Source: Pseudomonadota bacterium (GTDB lineage: Bacteria; Pseudomonadota; Gammaproteobacteria; Steroidobacterales; Steroidobacteraceae). Taken from it: a DNA stretch of 6,639 bases. The stretch spans positions 1-6,639 of the forward strand of contig JAJYTX010000160.1 of assembly GCA_021792815.1 (NCBI GenBank), read 5' to 3'. Below, in pieces: positions 5,903 through 6,639 of this stretch. Under the pieces are notes generated by a model. It saw only the letters and a list, made by a program, of their open reading frames with translations. It had not been told where the DNA came from and did no database searches. The position numbers and the translations under genes were made by a program. Each line of letters opens with the position of its first letter. Position 1 is the first letter of the stretch.

Positions 5903-6639
5903 TCAACCGGCAGAAGCGCCGCCCAGTGCCGCCTCCAGTCGCGCGAGTGTGCGCTGCCGTCCCAGCAGCTCCAGCGTCAGGTCGATCGGCGGTGAGACCG
6001 CCGTACCGGTGACGGCCACCCGCAACGGCTGGGCCACCTTGCCGAGTCCCGCTCCGAGCGTCGTGGCCAACTCATGCAGCGCCGCATGGATCCCGGGCGC
6101 CGTCCAATCCGGCAGCGCCACGAGGCGCTCGCGCACCTTCGCGAGCATCCCGAGTCCCTCGCCCGAGAGATGCCGGGCTGCGGCCTTGGGCTCAATGTCC
6201 ACCGTCTCGGTGAAGAAAAACCGGCTGTTCTGCGCCATTTCCTTCAACGTCTTGGCGCGCTCCCGCTGCGAAACGATGATGCCTTCGAGCAACCGCTGAT
6301 CATCGCTATCGAGCCCCAGGCGGCGCAGCTGCGCGCGCAGGTAAGGCACCAGGGCCGCCGGCTGCGCCCGCATCATGTGCTGCTGGTTGAGCCACAGAAG
6401 CTTGTCGGGATTGAACGCCGAGGCAGCCTTGCCGACATCCCTGATGTCGAAGGCCGCGATCATTTCCTCGCGCGTGAAGACTTCCTGGTCGCCACGGGAC
6501 CAGCCGAGGCGCACCAGGTAGTTGAGCAGCGCGTCCGGCAGGTACCCCTCCTCCTCGTACTGCAGCACGCTCACCGCGCCGTGCCGCTTCGACAGCTTGG
6601 CCCCATCGGGACCGAGGATCATGGGCACGTGCGCATACA
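5903..6639 (-). CDS. gltX: Glutamyl-tRNA synthetase, C-terminal part (partial, runs off right edge)
   Basis: The visible 245 residues are the C-terminal half of GltX, the class I synthetase that charges tRNA-Glu with glutamate in the cytoplasm. The fragment opens with YAHVPMILGPDGAKLSKRHGA, which holds the KMSKS-type signature (KLSKR) of the catalytic domain. It continues with YLPDALLNYLVRLGWS and the helical anticodon-binding domain (FNPDKLLWLNQQHM; RAKTLKEMAQNSRFFF). It ends in the family-typical VAVTGTAVSPPIDLTLELLGRQRTLARL close to the stop. The upstream catalytic fold, including the HIGH motif, lies outside the window. The sequence looks intact with no missing motif. It is followed on the same strand by tRNA-Ala; only a weak hairpin (CCGC-TTT-GCGG, 5896-5886) lies between, so some read-through into the tRNA is possible. 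Confidence 0.97.
   Translation of the reverse strand, partial: YAHVPMILGPDGAKLSKRHGAVSVLQYEEEGYLPDALLNYLVRLGWSRGDQEVFTREEMIAAFDIRDVGKAASAFNPDKLLWLNQQHMMRAQPAALVPYLRAQLRRLGLDSDDQRLLEGIIVSQRERAKTLKEMAQNSRFFFTETVDIEPKAAARHLSGEGLGMLAKVRERLVALPDWTAPGIHAALHELATTLGAGLGKVAQPLRVAVTGTAVSPPIDLTLELLGRQRTLARLEAALGGASAG

Overview
This is high-GC proteobacterial DNA, most likely from a gammaproteobacterium. The glutamyl-tRNA synthetase has the gammaproteobacterial-type C-terminal half. It sits next to a tRNA-Ala(GGC) gene, an arrangement I also recall from E. coli. Alternative start codons (TTG, GTG) are common here, and Shine-Dalgarno sites are mostly weak.

Layout from left to right. Positions 1-478 (minus) hold the N-terminal part of an NAD-dependent 3-hydroxyacyl-CoA dehydrogenase that runs off the left edge. 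Positions 479-668 form a divergent control region. It has a sigma70-like promoter, two perfect palindromes, and a short reading frame that looks like a cupin remnant and ends in a TTGA overlap with the next start. Positions 669-5467 (plus) hold four closely spaced co-directional genes: cobS (AAA+ ATPase), cobT (von Willebrand A protein), xdhC (XdhC/CoxI family) and a mocA-type molybdopterin nucleotidyltransferase. Positions 5468-5709 are non-coding with several nested inverted repeats. Positions 5710-5785 (minus) are tRNA-Ala(GGC) with its own clear promoter at 5801-5829. Positions 5903-6639 (minus) are the 3' part of gltX, running off the right edge.

The central point is the company kept by cobS and cobT. 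By sequence they are true aerobic-cobaltochelatase-type subunits. No cobN or other B12 gene is visible here, and I see no cobalamin riboswitch upstream. Instead they run straight into two maturation genes for molybdenum hydroxylases. In carbon monoxide dehydrogenase clusters an AAA+/VWA pair (CoxD/CoxE) serves enzyme maturation next to an XdhC-like protein. The simplest new idea is that this CobST pair fills that slot, either in place of or alongside cobalt insertion into B12. This is inference from gene order. A caution is that cobST is often unlinked from cobN in other bacteria. No molybdenum hydroxylase structural gene is inside the window.
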